A model generated the notes under the pieces. It saw only the letters and a program-made list of their open reading frames with translations, was not told the DNA's origin and made no database searches. From assembly GCF_003096715.1 (NCBI RefSeq), contig NZ_QEOL01000004.1, positions 62,001 to 126,000 on the forward strand: a stretch of 64,000 nucleotides of DNA, written 5' to 3'. The stretch is from Paraburkholderia silvatlantica (GTDB lineage: Bacteria > Pseudomonadota > Gammaproteobacteria > Burkholderiales > Burkholderiaceae). How positions within the stretch are numbered: position 1 is the first letter of the stretch; every line of letters begins with the position of its first letter. This document shows positions 8,885-17,422 of this stretch, piece by piece. The translations under genes were made by a program, and so were the position numbers.

Positions 8885-8944
8885 AGGGGAAATTCGATCC
8901 GCAACAGATCCGGCATCGGGCGGGGCGTGGTTTAGAATCGCCGC

Positions 8945-9511
8945 ATGTCGACGCCGCACGCCATCCTCATCGCCTTGCTGGAAAAGCCTTCGTCGGGCTA
9001 CGACCTCGCGCGCCGCTTCGATCGCGCGATCGGCTATTTCTGGCACGCCACGCATCAGCAGATCTATCGCGAACTAGGCCGCATGGTCGAAGCGGGGTGG
9101 GTGTCGGTCATCGAGGACGAGACGGCCGTGGCGTCGCGCAAGAAGGTGTATTGCGTGTTGCCGGTGGGGCGCGATGAAGTGGCGCGCTGGGTGCGCGAGA
9201 CCGCGCTCGATCTCGATTCGCGCAACGTGTTTCTGCTCAAGCTGCGCGCCGACGCCGTGATCGGGCCGCTTGGCCTTGCCGGGGAACTCGCGCGGCTCAT
9301 CGAAGAAAATCGCGCGCGGCTCGCGACGTACCGGGAAATCGAGCGGCGCGATTTTGGCGCGGCTTCGCTCACGCGCGGGCAGCAGTTGCAGTACGCGATC
9401 CTCAAGGCGGGCATTCATACGCAGGAGATGTGGCTTGCCTGGGCGGAAGAGTTGCGGCCGCTGGTGGAGTCCGCGCAGGCGCAGCGAGATTTGCCAGGTT
9501 CTCCGAACTAA
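8945..9511 (+). CDS. PadR family transcriptional regulator
   Basis: A 188-residue regulator. Residues 5-75 form the PadR winged helix, including ILIALLEKPSSGYDLARRFD and the recognition-helix region HATHQQIYRELGRMVEAGWV, followed by the wing. The C-terminal half (about 85-180) is the alpha-helical VirR-like dimerisation region. PadR proteins usually repress genes for handling phenolic acids or other toxic compounds and often repress themselves. A TAGAAT hexamer at 8933-8938 lies so close to the ATG that the transcript may be leaderless; no Shine-Dalgarno is visible. Likely regulates itself and the divergent flavoprotein gene. Confidence 0.92.
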   Translation: MSTPHAILIALLEKPSSGYDLARRFDRAIGYFWHATHQQIYRELGRMVEAGWVSVIEDETAVASRKKVYCVLPVGRDEVARWVRETALDLDSRNVFLLKLRADAVIGPLGLAGELARLIEENRARLATYREIERRDFGAASLTRGQQLQYAILKAGIHTQEMWLAWAEELRPLVESAQAQRDLPGSPN

Positions 9512-9580
9512 TTCTCGTGCCATGACTGCCTGCCTGGCGATGTCCAAGCTGGTGATGTTTCAATCGTATGAAAAAGACCC

Positions 9581-9609
9581 TTGACCCAACGGCCCACACA
9601 CCCTATAAT
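9581..9609 (+). promoter_or_regulatory. Consensus sigma-70 promoter of the initiator tRNA gene
   Basis: TTGACC (9581-9586) and TATAAT (9604-9609) are separated by 17 bp, nearly perfect. The expected start of transcription, about 9616, is ten bases before the tRNA. Confidence 0.92.
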
Positions 9610-9625
9610 TCTTTTCTCTGACGGA

Positions 9626-9702
<77 letters not shown>

Positions 9703-9737
9703 AACGTCTTAAGCAGCAAGGCCTCGTGCCAATCAAT

Positions 9738-9761
9738 AAACCCGCTCTGAGCGGGTTTTTT
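9738..9761 (+). terminator. Intrinsic terminator of the tRNA-fMet gene
   Basis: Stem AAACCCGC (9738-9745) and GCGGGTTT (9751-9758) with a five-base loop, running into a T-tract. On the opposite strand it could also stop the racemase gene that ends at 9789. Confidence 0.9.
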
Positions 9762-9788
9762 GTTTTCCGCGGCATCGAAAACGATGCG

Positions 9789-10517
9789 CTATCGCGAGGC
9801 GCCTGTCTCGCCCCCAATCGCCCAATCCACCGCGGCCTGCGCGTGCAACGCGGTAGTGTCGAACACCGGCAGAGCGGAATCGCTTTGCCCGATCAGCAGT
9901 GTGATTTCCGTGCAGCCGAGGATGACCGCCTGCGCGCCGCGTGCCGCAAGGTCTTCGATCACGCGCTGATACACGCGCCGCGACTGCGAGTCCACGTTGC
10001 CGTGACACAGTTCGTCGTAGATGATGCGATGCACGTCCGCGCGATCCCGTTCGTCCGGCACGATCGCTTCGATACCATGCGCTTCGCGCAAGCGTCCCAC
10101 GTAGAAGTCCTGTTCCATCGTGTAGCGCGTGCCGAGCAGGCCCGCTCGCGTGAAGCCCGCAGCGCGCAACGCCTGGCCGGTCGGGTCCGCAATATGCAGA
10201 AAGGGGATCGAGATCGTCGCCTCGATTGCCGCGCGCACGCGGTGCATCGTGTTCGTCGCGAGCAGCACGATATCGGCGCCGCCGTGTTCGAGTTGCTGCG
10301 CGGCCTCGGCCATCTGTGCGCCCAGCGCGTCCCAGTCGCCTGCGCGCTGGAGCGCTTCGACCTGCGCGAAGTCCACGGTCACCATCAGGCTGCGCGCGTT
10401 GTGATGGCCGCCCAGACGCGCCTTCGCGTGGCGGTTCAGCAGCCGGTAATACTCGGCCGACGATTCCCAGCTCATCCCGCCAATCACGCCGATCGTTTTC
10501 ATCGCGATTGTTTTCAT
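9789..10517 (-). CDS. Aspartate/glutamate racemase family protein, YgeA-like
   Basis: A 242-residue member of the PLP-independent amino-acid racemase family, very similar along its length to E. coli YgeA (GGMSWESS, LHIAD, GLLGTRYTMEQDFY, PVFDTTALHA). The second catalytic Cys is kept in GCTEI (Cys202), while the first catalytic loop reads LATNTMH, with Thr88 where two-cysteine racemases have Cys. YgeA has the same Thr. The start is duplicated: ATGAAAACAATCGCG is followed at once by ATGAAAACGATC. The first ATG (10517) has AAGGA eight bases upstream; the second (10502) matches the YgeA N-terminus. Confidence 0.88.
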   Translation of the reverse strand: MKTIAMKTIGVIGGMSWESSAEYYRLLNRHAKARLGGHHNARSLMVTVDFAQVEALQRAGDWDALGAQMAEAAQQLEHGGADIVLLATNTMHRVRAAIEATISIPFLHIADPTGQALRAAGFTRAGLLGTRYTMEQDFYVGRLREAHGIEAIVPDERDRADVHRIIYDELCHGNVDSQSRRVYQRVIEDLAARGAQAVILGCTEITLLIGQSDSALPVFDTTALHAQAAVDWAIGGETGASR

Positions 10518-10656
10518 CGATTCGTTCCTTACCCTCTTGGACGGTTCAGTCCGCCCGAGTATAGGCCCGCGCAGCCAGCAGTCCAGAGACGGTCTAGCCG
10601 ATGCAAAGCGGTACGGAATCAGAGAAAGGGCACGGACACTTGCCTTGAAAATGGCA

Positions 10657-10672
10657 CTGTGTTTTTGTACAG
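10657..10672 (+). promoter_or_regulatory. LexA (SOS) box upstream of dinB
   Basis: CTGT-N8-ACAG, an exact match to the LexA consensus core, ends ten bases before the dinB start. LexA bound here would block dinB until DNA damage. The site is about 140 bp from the divergent racemase start and need not affect that gene. Confidence 0.88.
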
Positions 10673-10682
10673 TATCGGGACC

Positions 10683-11852
10683 GTGAACGCGCCTTCTTCC
10701 GACCTCGCGCCGCCGCCTGCGCCCGCCCCCGGGCGCTCCGCCGCGGCACTCGCCGCCGCCCGCAAGATCATCCATTGCGACTGCGACTGCTTTTACGCGT
10801 CGGTCGAAATGCGCGACGACCCCTCATTGCGCGGCCGTCCGCTCGCGGTGGGCGGACGGCCCGACCAGCGCGGCGTGATCGCCACCTGCAACTACGAGGC
10901 GCGGCGCTTCGGCATTCATTCGGCGATGTCGTCGGCGCTCGCCATGCGCAAGTGTCCCGAGCTGCTGATCCTGCCCACGGCGATGGAGAAGTACCGCACC
11001 GCCTCGCGCGCGATCATGGCGATCTACCGCGACTACACGCCCGACGTCGAACCGCTCTCGCTCGACGAAGCCTATCTCGACGTCACGCGCGCCTCGCGCT
11101 GCAAGGGCAGCGCGACGCTGATCGCCGAGGAAATTCGCGCGCGCGTGCGCGAAACCGTGGGCGTGACGGTATCGGCCGGCGTCGCGCCGAACAAGTTCAT
11201 CGCCAAGATCGCCTCGGACTGGAACAAGCCCGATGGCCTCTTCGTCGTGCGGCCGCCTGAAGTCGATGCCTTCGTCGCCGCGCTGCCCGTGCGCAAGATT
11301 CACGGCGTCGGCAAGGTCACGGCGGCGAAGCTCGAAAGCCTCGGGCTCGCCACCTGCGCGCAACTGCGCACGTGGTCGCTGTTCGATCTGCATCGGCATT
11401 TCGGCGTGTTCGGCAAGCGGCTCTACGAACTCGCGCGCGGCATGGACGACCGGCCCGTGCGCGCCGATCAGGAGCGCAAGTCGGTGAGCGTCGAGACGAC
11501 TTACGTGAACGATCTGCTCACGCTCGAAGCGTGCAGCGAGGAGCTCAAGCGTCTTGCGCTGCAGCTCGATGCGCGCATCGAGCGGGCGGGTTGCGCGCAC
11601 GCGGTGCGCAAGCTCTTCGTGAAGATCCGCTTCGCTAACTTTCAGCGCACGACGGTCGAGTGCGTGGCCGATGCCACCGACGTGCGTACCCTCTTGCTGA
11701 TGCTCGAAAAAGGGCTTGCGCGGCGCAAGCTGGCGGTGCGTCTGCTCGGCGTGGGCGTGCGGCTCGAAGAGGAGAACCCCGCGCTGCGCGGTCAGTTCGC
11801 GCTCTTCGACGACGATCCCGCGGAAGACGACGGCCTGATCGCGCTCGTGTGA
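10683..11852 (+). CDS. dinB: DNA polymerase IV
   Basis: An error-prone Y-family polymerase for translesion synthesis, 389 residues from the GTG at 10683. The palm begins with KIIHCDCDCFYASVEMR, where the aspartates bind metal, and the second catalytic motif is SLDEAYLDVT. The thumb has a helix-hairpin-helix (HGVGKVTAAKLESLG) and the little-finger domain follows. The C-terminus carries GQFALF, a typical beta-clamp-binding motif. The short N-terminal tail is Ala/Pro-rich, about 25 residues longer than in E. coli. No ATG lies close to the conserved start of homology, and the LexA box is immediately upstream, which supports the GTG. Confidence 0.94.
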   Translation: MNAPSSDLAPPPAPAPGRSAAALAAARKIIHCDCDCFYASVEMRDDPSLRGRPLAVGGRPDQRGVIATCNYEARRFGIHSAMSSALAMRKCPELLILPTAMEKYRTASRAIMAIYRDYTPDVEPLSLDEAYLDVTRASRCKGSATLIAEEIRARVRETVGVTVSAGVAPNKFIAKIASDWNKPDGLFVVRPPEVDAFVAALPVRKIHGVGKVTAAKLESLGLATCAQLRTWSLFDLHRHFGVFGKRLYELARGMDDRPVRADQERKSVSVETTYVNDLLTLEACSEELKRLALQLDARIERAGCAHAVRKLFVKIRFANFQRTTVECVADATDVRTLLLMLEKGLARRKLAVRLLGVGVRLEEENPALRGQFALFDDDPAEDDGLIALV

Positions 11853-11965
11853 CGCTTTCGCGTGGAGGCGGGCCATGCCGCTGGCGGCGTCATTCTGGCG
11901 CCGATAGAATCGATGCGGGTCAAAACGAAAGTGCCACGCCGCTACGCCAGAACAAGGAGCCGCAG

Positions 11966-13252
11966 ATGGACCTGATCATTCGCCGCGCGGTGCTCGCGCA
12001 TGCGCATCCCGCCGGATATCCCACGGTGGATATCGGCATCGAGGCCGGGCGCATTACGGCCGTGGAACCGCATCTCGCATCGGCAGCGCGCGAGGAGATC
12101 GATGCCGCGGGTGCGCTCGTGAGCGCGCCGTTCGTCGACGCGCATTTTCACATGGACGCCACGCTCTCGTATGGCCTGCCGCGCGTGAACGCGTCGGGCA
12201 CGCTGCTGGAGGGTATCGCGCTGTGGGGCGAGCTCAAGCCGCATCTCACGCAGGAGGCGCTCGTCGAGCGCGCGCTGCAGTACTGCGACTGGGCCGTTGC
12301 GCGCGGACTGCTCGCGATCCGCTCGCACGTCGATGTGTGCGACGCGCGGCTGCTCGCGGTCGAAGCGCTGCTCGAAGTGAAGCGCTGCGTCGCGCCGTAT
12401 CTCGATCTTCAGCTCGTGGCGTTTCCGCAGGATGGCGTATTGCGCAGCCCCGGTGCCTTCGACAATCTCAAGCGCGCGATCGCGATGGGCGTTGACGTGG
12501 TGGGCGGCATTCCCCACTTCGAGCGCACGATGGCCGAAGGTGCCGAATCGGTGCGCCTGCTCTGCGAGTTCGCCGCCGACAAGGGCCTGCGCGTGGACAT
12601 GCATTGCGACGAATCCGACGACCCGCTCTCGCGCCACATCGAAACGCTCGCGGCGCAAACGCACCGGCTGGGCATGCATGGGCGCGTGGCCGGCTCGCAT
12701 CTCACGTCGATGCATTCGATGGACAACTACTACGTGAGCAAGCTGATCCCGCTCATGCGCGAGTCCGGTGTCGCGGCGATTGCGAATCCGCTCATCAATA
12801 TCACGCTGCAAGGGCGCGCCGATACCTACCCCAAGCGCCGCGGCATGACGCGCGTGCCCGAGTTGATGGCGGCAGGCGTGACCGTCGCGTTCGGCCACGA
12901 CTGCGTGATGGACCCGTGGTACAGCTTCGGCTCGGGCGACATGCTCGAAGTCGCGCACATGGGCCTGCATGTCGCGCAAATGACGGGCACCGGCGCCTCG
13001 CGCGCCTGCTTCGACGCGGTGACCGTGAATGCCGCGGCGATCCTCGGCCTGGAAGGCTACGGCGTCGCGCTCGGCTGCGCGGCGAACCTCGTGGTGCTCG
13101 ACGCGCGCGATCCCGTCGAGGCGATCCGGCTGCGCGCGGCGCGCGTGGCGGTCGTGAGCCGGGGCAGGGTGGTGAGCCGGCAGCCCGCGCAGCGCGCGGC
13201 GCTCTCGCTCGACGGACGGCCGCCAAGCGTCGATTTCAGGCTGCATCGATAA
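11966..13252 (+). CDS. codA: Cytosine deaminase (amidohydrolase family)
   Basis: A 428-residue metal-dependent amidohydrolase that closely matches E. coli CodA, which converts cytosine to uracil plus ammonia for pyrimidine salvage. It has the metal-binding HxH pair at His60 and His62 (VDAHFHMD), the catalytic HCDESDD, SHLTSMHS, the substrate-loop motif LQGRADTYPKRRG and the metal-binding Asp in FGHDCVMDPWY. The start is supported by AAGGAG seven bases upstream. A cytosine permease gene (codB) usually sits beside codA but is absent here; other aminohydrolase substrates, such as isoguanine, are possible. A TAGAAT at 11905-11910 may be the -10 element. Confidence 0.92.
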   Translation: MDLIIRRAVLAHAHPAGYPTVDIGIEAGRITAVEPHLASAAREEIDAAGALVSAPFVDAHFHMDATLSYGLPRVNASGTLLEGIALWGELKPHLTQEALVERALQYCDWAVARGLLAIRSHVDVCDARLLAVEALLEVKRCVAPYLDLQLVAFPQDGVLRSPGAFDNLKRAIAMGVDVVGGIPHFERTMAEGAESVRLLCEFAADKGLRVDMHCDESDDPLSRHIETLAAQTHRLGMHGRVAGSHLTSMHSMDNYYVSKLIPLMRESGVAAIANPLINITLQGRADTYPKRRGMTRVPELMAAGVTVAFGHDCVMDPWYSFGSGDMLEVAHMGLHVAQMTGTGASRACFDAVTVNAAAILGLEGYGVALGCAANLVVLDARDPVEAIRLRAARVAVVSRGRVVSRQPAQRAALSLDGRPPSVDFRLHR

Positions 13253-13267
13253 AACGCGAGGCGATAA

Positions 13268-13304
13268 AAAACCGCGCATGGGTTGCACACCCATGCGCGG
13301 TTTT
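13268..13304. terminator. Bidirectional terminator between codA and prlC
   Basis: A perfect 16-bp stem (13268-13283 and 13289-13304) with a five-base loop, A-rich on one side and T-rich on the other, lies between two convergent genes and can stop transcription from both sides. Confidence 0.93.
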
Positions 13305-13335
13305 AGTTGGGATCGCTTACGAGCGAGTCACACGG

Positions 13336-15435
13336 TCATTGCTGTGCCGGCGGCTGCTCCATGCCGTTGTGGCGCAGCAGCGCGTCGATGTTCGGCTCGC
13401 GGCCGCGGAAGGCCTTGAACGACTCCATCGCCGGGCGGCTGCCGCCCACCTCCAGAATTTCCTTGCGGTAGCGCGTGCCGGTCGCTTCGTCGAGCACGCT
13501 CGACTTCGCGGCTTGCGCGGCTTCCTCGAAGGCGGCATAGGCATCGGCGGAAAGCACTTCGGCCCACTTGTAGCTGTAGTAGCCGGCCGCGTAGCCGCCC
13601 GCGAAGATATGGCTGAACGTGTTCGGCCAGCGCGAGAACGGCGCCTGCGGAATCACGTGGTAACGCTCGTTGATCTCGCGCGCCAGGTCGTTCGCGCTCT
13701 TGCCCTTCGAAGCGTCGAAGTCCACGTGCAGCGCCATGTCGAACATCGAGAATACGATCTGGCGCAGCGTGCCGAGACCGCTCTGGAAGTTCTTCGCGGC
13801 GAGCATCTTGTCGAAGAGTTCGCGCGGCAGCGGCCTGGCGGTCTCGACATGCGAGCTCATTTCGCGCACCACGTCCCATTCCCAGCAGAAGTTTTCCATG
13901 AACTGCGAGGGCAGTTCGACGGCATCCCACTCCACGCCGTTGATGCCCGACACGCCCAGTTCGTCCACACGCGTGAGCATGTGGTGCAGGCCGTGGCCGA
14001 ACTCGTGGAAGAGCGTAATGACTTCGTCGTGCGTGAAGCACGCGGGGCGGCCGCCCACCGGCGCCGAGAAGTTGCACGTGAGATACGCGACGGGCGTTTG
14101 CACGCCATTGCCTTCGAGCTTGCGGCGCGAGCGGGCGTCGTCCATCCATGCGCCGCCGCGCTTGCCTTCACGTGCGTAGAGGTCGAGATAGAACTGCGCG
14201 ACGAGCGTGCCGTCCGCGTTTTCCACACGGAAGAAACGCACATCGGGATTCCATACCGGCGCGCTGTCCGGGCGGATGCGCACACCAAAGAGCGTTTCCG
14301 TGACCTTGAACAGTCCCTGCAGCACGAAGTCTTCCGGGAAGTACTGCTTCACCTCGTTCTCCGAGAACGAGTAGCGCTTCTGGCGCAGACGCTCGGCGGC
14401 GAACGCCATGTCCCACGGCTCGATCTGCGTGAGGCCCAGTTCGCTCGCGGCGAATTCGCGCAGCGCTTCCCAGTCCTTTTCGGCGTGCGGGCGGGCGCGC
14501 GTGGCGAGGTCTTCGAGGAAGCTCATCACCTGGGCCGGCGTTTCCGCCATCTTCGGCGTGAGCGAGACTTCGGCGAAGTTGTTGTAGCCGAGCATCTGCG
14601 CTTCTTCGGCGCGCAGCTTCAGTTGCTCCTCGATGATCGCCGTATTGTCCCATTCGGCCTTGCCGCCGCCGTAGACGGGGCCGAGTTCGGACGCGCGCGT
14701 GACGTAGGCGCGGTACATCGTCTCGCGCATCGCGCGGTTTTCCGAGTACTGCAGCACCGGGAAGTACGAGGGGAAGTGCAGCGTGAACTTCCAGCCTTCC
14801 TTGTTCTCGCGCTCGGCGGCTTCGCGCGCGGCGGCGATCACGTCCTCGGGCAGGCCCGCGAGATCGGCTTCTTTGGTTGCGTAGAACGCGTAGCCATTGG
14901 TCGCGTCGAGCACATGGTCGGAGAAGGCTTTGGCGAGTGCGGCCTGGCGCTCCTGCAGTTCGGCGAAGCGCGGCTTCTGGTCTTCGGGCAATTCGGCCCC
15001 GGAGAGGCGGAAGTCGCGCAGCGAATTGTCGAGGATCTTCTTGCGCTCGCCCGAGAGCAGCTCGAACGAGTTGTGATTCGTGATGGCCTTGTACTTCCTG
15101 AAAAGCTCGAGATTCTGGCCGACGCTCGACCAGAATTCCGTCACGCGCGGCAGGTTCTCGCCGTGGGCGGCACGCAGTTCCGGCGTGTCGGCGACGGCGT
15201 TCAGATGGCCAACCACGCCCCAGGCGCGCGAAAGCGGCTCGCTGGCGCGTTCGACCGGCTCGACCACGTCGCTCCATTGCGCGGGCGTCATGGGTTGCGC
15301 GGCGCGTTCGACCGCGGCCTTCGCGTTCGCGAGCAGGACGTCGAGCGCGGGCGTGACGTGCTCGGGGCGGATTTCGCCAAAGCGCGGCAGTCCGGTGAAG
15401 TCGAGGAGCGGATTGTCGGAGGGGGTAGTAGCCAT
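13336..15435 (-). CDS. prlC: Oligopeptidase A (M3 zinc metallopeptidase)
   Basis: A cytoplasmic zinc peptidase of 699 residues that degrades short peptides, including cleaved signal peptides. The M3 signature HEFGH is at 477-481, followed by the Gly-rich GLHHML stretch and the downstream WDAVELPSQFMENF element that supplies the third zinc ligand. Length and sequence match E. coli PrlC/OpdA (680). The start at 15435 is preceded by AGGAA. The gene lies downstream of folD on the same strand, but a terminator stands between them. Confidence 0.95.
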   Translation of the reverse strand: MATTPSDNPLLDFTGLPRFGEIRPEHVTPALDVLLANAKAAVERAAQPMTPAQWSDVVEPVERASEPLSRAWGVVGHLNAVADTPELRAAHGENLPRVTEFWSSVGQNLELFRKYKAITNHNSFELLSGERKKILDNSLRDFRLSGAELPEDQKPRFAELQERQAALAKAFSDHVLDATNGYAFYATKEADLAGLPEDVIAAAREAAERENKEGWKFTLHFPSYFPVLQYSENRAMRETMYRAYVTRASELGPVYGGGKAEWDNTAIIEEQLKLRAEEAQMLGYNNFAEVSLTPKMAETPAQVMSFLEDLATRARPHAEKDWEALREFAASELGLTQIEPWDMAFAAERLRQKRYSFSENEVKQYFPEDFVLQGLFKVTETLFGVRIRPDSAPVWNPDVRFFRVENADGTLVAQFYLDLYAREGKRGGAWMDDARSRRKLEGNGVQTPVAYLTCNFSAPVGGRPACFTHDEVITLFHEFGHGLHHMLTRVDELGVSGINGVEWDAVELPSQFMENFCWEWDVVREMSSHVETARPLPRELFDKMLAAKNFQSGLGTLRQIVFSMFDMALHVDFDASKGKSANDLAREINERYHVIPQAPFSRWPNTFSHIFAGGYAAGYYSYKWAEVLSADAYAAFEEAAQAAKSSVLDEATGTRYRKEILEVGGSRPAMESFKAFRGREPNIDALLRHNGMEQPPAQQ

Positions 15436-15614
15436 GATGCTTCCTGTTCCTGTCTGTCGCGGGTTAGGGGACCGGGGCGCCGCATGCGCGCGCCCGATTG
15501 CCAGAGTATTGGGGCGCGAGGCGCGCTTTCCAACCGGGTTATCCGAGCAAATTAACAGATGTCGGGGGGGCGGTGGCGCAATCGCGGCTGTCGCCGCGCG
15601 AGCGGGCGGCGCCA

Positions 15615-15645
15615 CAAAAAGAAAGCGGCCCGTGATGGACCGCTT
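15615..15645 (-). terminator. Terminator after folD
   Basis: On the minus strand an 8-bp stem (15644-15637 and 15631-15624, one G-T pair, five-base loop) is followed by TTTCTTTTTG. It lies about 40 bases after the folD stop and would separate folD from prlC. Confidence 0.85.
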
Positions 15646-15682
15646 CGGGAACGTCATGCCGCGACGCGTCGCCGCGTGTGGC

Positions 15683-16537
15683 TTACGCGCCTGCCGCGCG
15701 CTCCGCCGCTTCGATCGTGTTCACGAGGAGCATCGTGATGGTCATCGGGCCGACGCCGCCCGGCACCGGCGTGATGAAGCCGGCCACGTCCTTCAGGCCC
15801 GCGAAATCGACGTCGCCGCAGAGCTTGCCGTTGTCGTCGCGGTTCATGCCCACGTCGATCACGGTCGCGCCGGGCTTGACCATGTCGGCGGTCAGCACGT
15901 TGCGCTTGCCCACCGCGGCGACCACGATGTCCGCGTCGCGCGTGTGCTTCGCGAGGTCGCGCGTCTTGCTGTGGCAGATCGTGACCGTCGCGCCCTTTTC
16001 GAGCAGCAGGAGCGCCATCGGCTTGCCGACGATGTTCGAGCGGCCGATCACCACGGCGTTCGCGCCTTCGAGCGGGATCCTGTATTCCTCGAACATCTTC
16101 ATCACGCCATAGGGCGTGCAGGGGCGAAAGAGCGGCTGGCCGGTCATGAGCGCGCCCGCGTTGGCGACGTGAAAGCCGTCGACGTCCTTTTCGGGCGCGA
16201 TGGCTTCGATCACCTTGTGGCTGTCGATGTGCTTCGGCAGCGGCAACTGCACGAGAATGCCGTCGATCTTCGGGTCGCGGTTCAACTCGTCGATGCGCTC
16301 GAGCAGGTCGGCTTCGGAAAGCGATGCGGGATAGCGGTCGTACGACGAGTAGAGGCCGTTGTCTTCGCAGGCCTTGACCTTGTTGCGCACGTAGACTTCG
16401 CTCGCCGGATTGTCGCCGACCAGCACGACGGCGAGTCCCGGCTGATGGCCGCGGGCGGTGAGGGCTGCAGCGCGCGTGGCGACTTGCGCGCGCAGTTTCC
16501 TGGAGAGGGCGTTGCCGTCGATGATAGTGGCAGTCAT
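15683..16537 (-). CDS. folD: Methylenetetrahydrofolate dehydrogenase/cyclohydrolase
   Basis: The bifunctional FolD enzyme (284 residues) interconverts 5,10-methylene- and 10-formyl-tetrahydrofolate with NADP in one-carbon metabolism. The signatures are present: [13 protein letters not shown] with the catalytic Lys, [12 protein letters not shown], the nucleotide-binding GRSNIVGKP and the C-terminal [10 protein letters not shown]. The start at 16537 begins directly at the conserved N-terminus ([12 protein letters not shown]). It lies downstream of the FixJ-type gene on the same strand but 237 bp away, so separate transcription is likely. Confidence 0.96.
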   Translation of the reverse strand: MTATIIDGNALSRKLRAQVATRAAALTARGHQPGLAVVLVGDNPASEVYVRNKVKACEDNGLYSSYDRYPASLSEADLLERIDELNRDPKIDGILVQLPLPKHIDSHKVIEAIAPEKDVDGFHVANAGALMTGQPLFRPCTPYGVMKMFEEYRIPLEGANAVVIGRSNIVGKPMALLLLEKGATVTICHSKTRDLAKHTRDADIVVAAVGKRNVLTADMVKPGATVIDVGMNRDDNGKLCGDVDFAGLKDVAGFITPVPGGVGPMTITMLLVNTIEAAERAAGA

Positions 16538-16720
16538 GGTCGGTCGGGGTCGAGAGTGGGCAATGCGGGCTCGTTCAGGCCTGTTCAGGCTCGAGCGCTG
16601 GCGCGCATGGGGCGGGCGCCATTCGAAGGCCGACATTATACCCGCGCGGCGGGCGTGCTCCGGCCTGAACGGACGAGGAGGGGGCAATACACGAGGGAAG
16701 AGAGTCGCGGCGAGACGCCG

Positions 16721-16762
16721 CCGGCAGCATTCGCGGGCCGTGGCGCGCGCGCATGCTGCCGG
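16721..16762 (-). terminator. Hairpin after the fixJ-like gene
   Basis: Perfect 10-bp arms CCGGCAGCAT (16721-16730) and ATGCTGCCGG (16753-16762) with GC-rich sequence between. It lies just beyond the stop of the fixJ-like gene but has no T-tract, so its role as a terminator is uncertain. Confidence 0.4.
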
Positions 16763-16774
16763 GGAAAGACGCGC

Positions 16775-17422
16775 TTACTGCTGCGCCTGTTGCGGCTTGT
16801 TGGAAAGCGCGAGACGCAACAGGTCGGCGACCGTGTTGACGTTGAGCTTCTCCATGATGTTGGCGCGGTGCGCCTCCACCGTCTTGATGCTGATCCCGAG
16901 ATCGTCGGCGATCTGCTTGTTCAGGCGGCCCGCGATGATGCGCTCGAGCACCTGGTGCTCGCGCGCCGTGAGCTTGCCGAGACGCTCGGCGGCCGCGCGC
17001 TGTTGCTGGACGTTGGTGCTTTCGTTGCGCGCCTTGTCGAGCATGCGCTCCACCAGCTTGCGCAGCTCGGCTTCGTCGAACGGCTTTTCGATGAAGTCCA
17101 TCGCGCCCTTCTTCATGGTCGAGACGGCCATCGGCACGTCGCCGTGGCCCGTCACGAAGATGATCGGCAGCGAGGCGTTTTCCGCGATCAGACGTTCCTG
17201 CAGTTCAAGGCCGCTCATGCCTTGCATGCGCACGTCCAGAATCATGCAGGCAATCTGCCCGGCCTGTTGCGCCGGCTGGTATGCCTCGAGGAACTCCTCC
17301 GCGCTGTTGAAACACTGGACGCGGTAGCCGTTCGCTTCGAGGAGCCAACGCAGGGAGTCTCGTACGGCCTCGTCGTCATCGACAACAAAGACGGTTTCCT
17401 GGGTGGTGACTGGGCTGTTCAT
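16775..17422 (-). CDS. fixJ: Response regulator, FixJ/NarL type
   Basis: A 215-residue two-component regulator. The receiver domain has FVVDDDEAV and phosphoacceptor Asp63 in ILDVRM, then the FVTGHGDVPMAVSTMKKGAMDFIEKPF segment typical of the FixJ branch. The C-terminal LuxR-type helix-turn-helix starts at LTAREHQVLE and includes LGISIKTVEAHRANI. The start overlaps the stop of the kinase gene by four bases (ATGA), so translation is coupled and the two proteins are partners. Burkholderia FixLJ systems have been linked to oxygen response; the assignment here rests on domain order and gene pairing. Confidence 0.9.
   Translation of the reverse strand: MNSPVTTQETVFVVDDDEAVRDSLRWLLEANGYRVQCFNSAEEFLEAYQPAQQAGQIACMILDVRMQGMSGLELQERLIAENASLPIIFVTGHGDVPMAVSTMKKGAMDFIEKPFDEAELRKLVERMLDKARNESTNVQQQRAAAERLGKLTAREHQVLERIIAGRLNKQIADDLGISIKTVEAHRANIMEKLNVNTVADLLRLALSNKPQQAQQ

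Noticed and set aside
9726..10682. N-terminal extension of dinB by about 319 residues
   Set aside because: The extension would overlap the tRNA terminator, lie antisense to the racemase and cross the LexA box; the conserved protein starts at the GTG at 10683.
12604..15555. 983-residue open frame on the plus strand across codA and antisense to prlC
   Set aside because: Same GC artefact; both real genes are certain on motifs.
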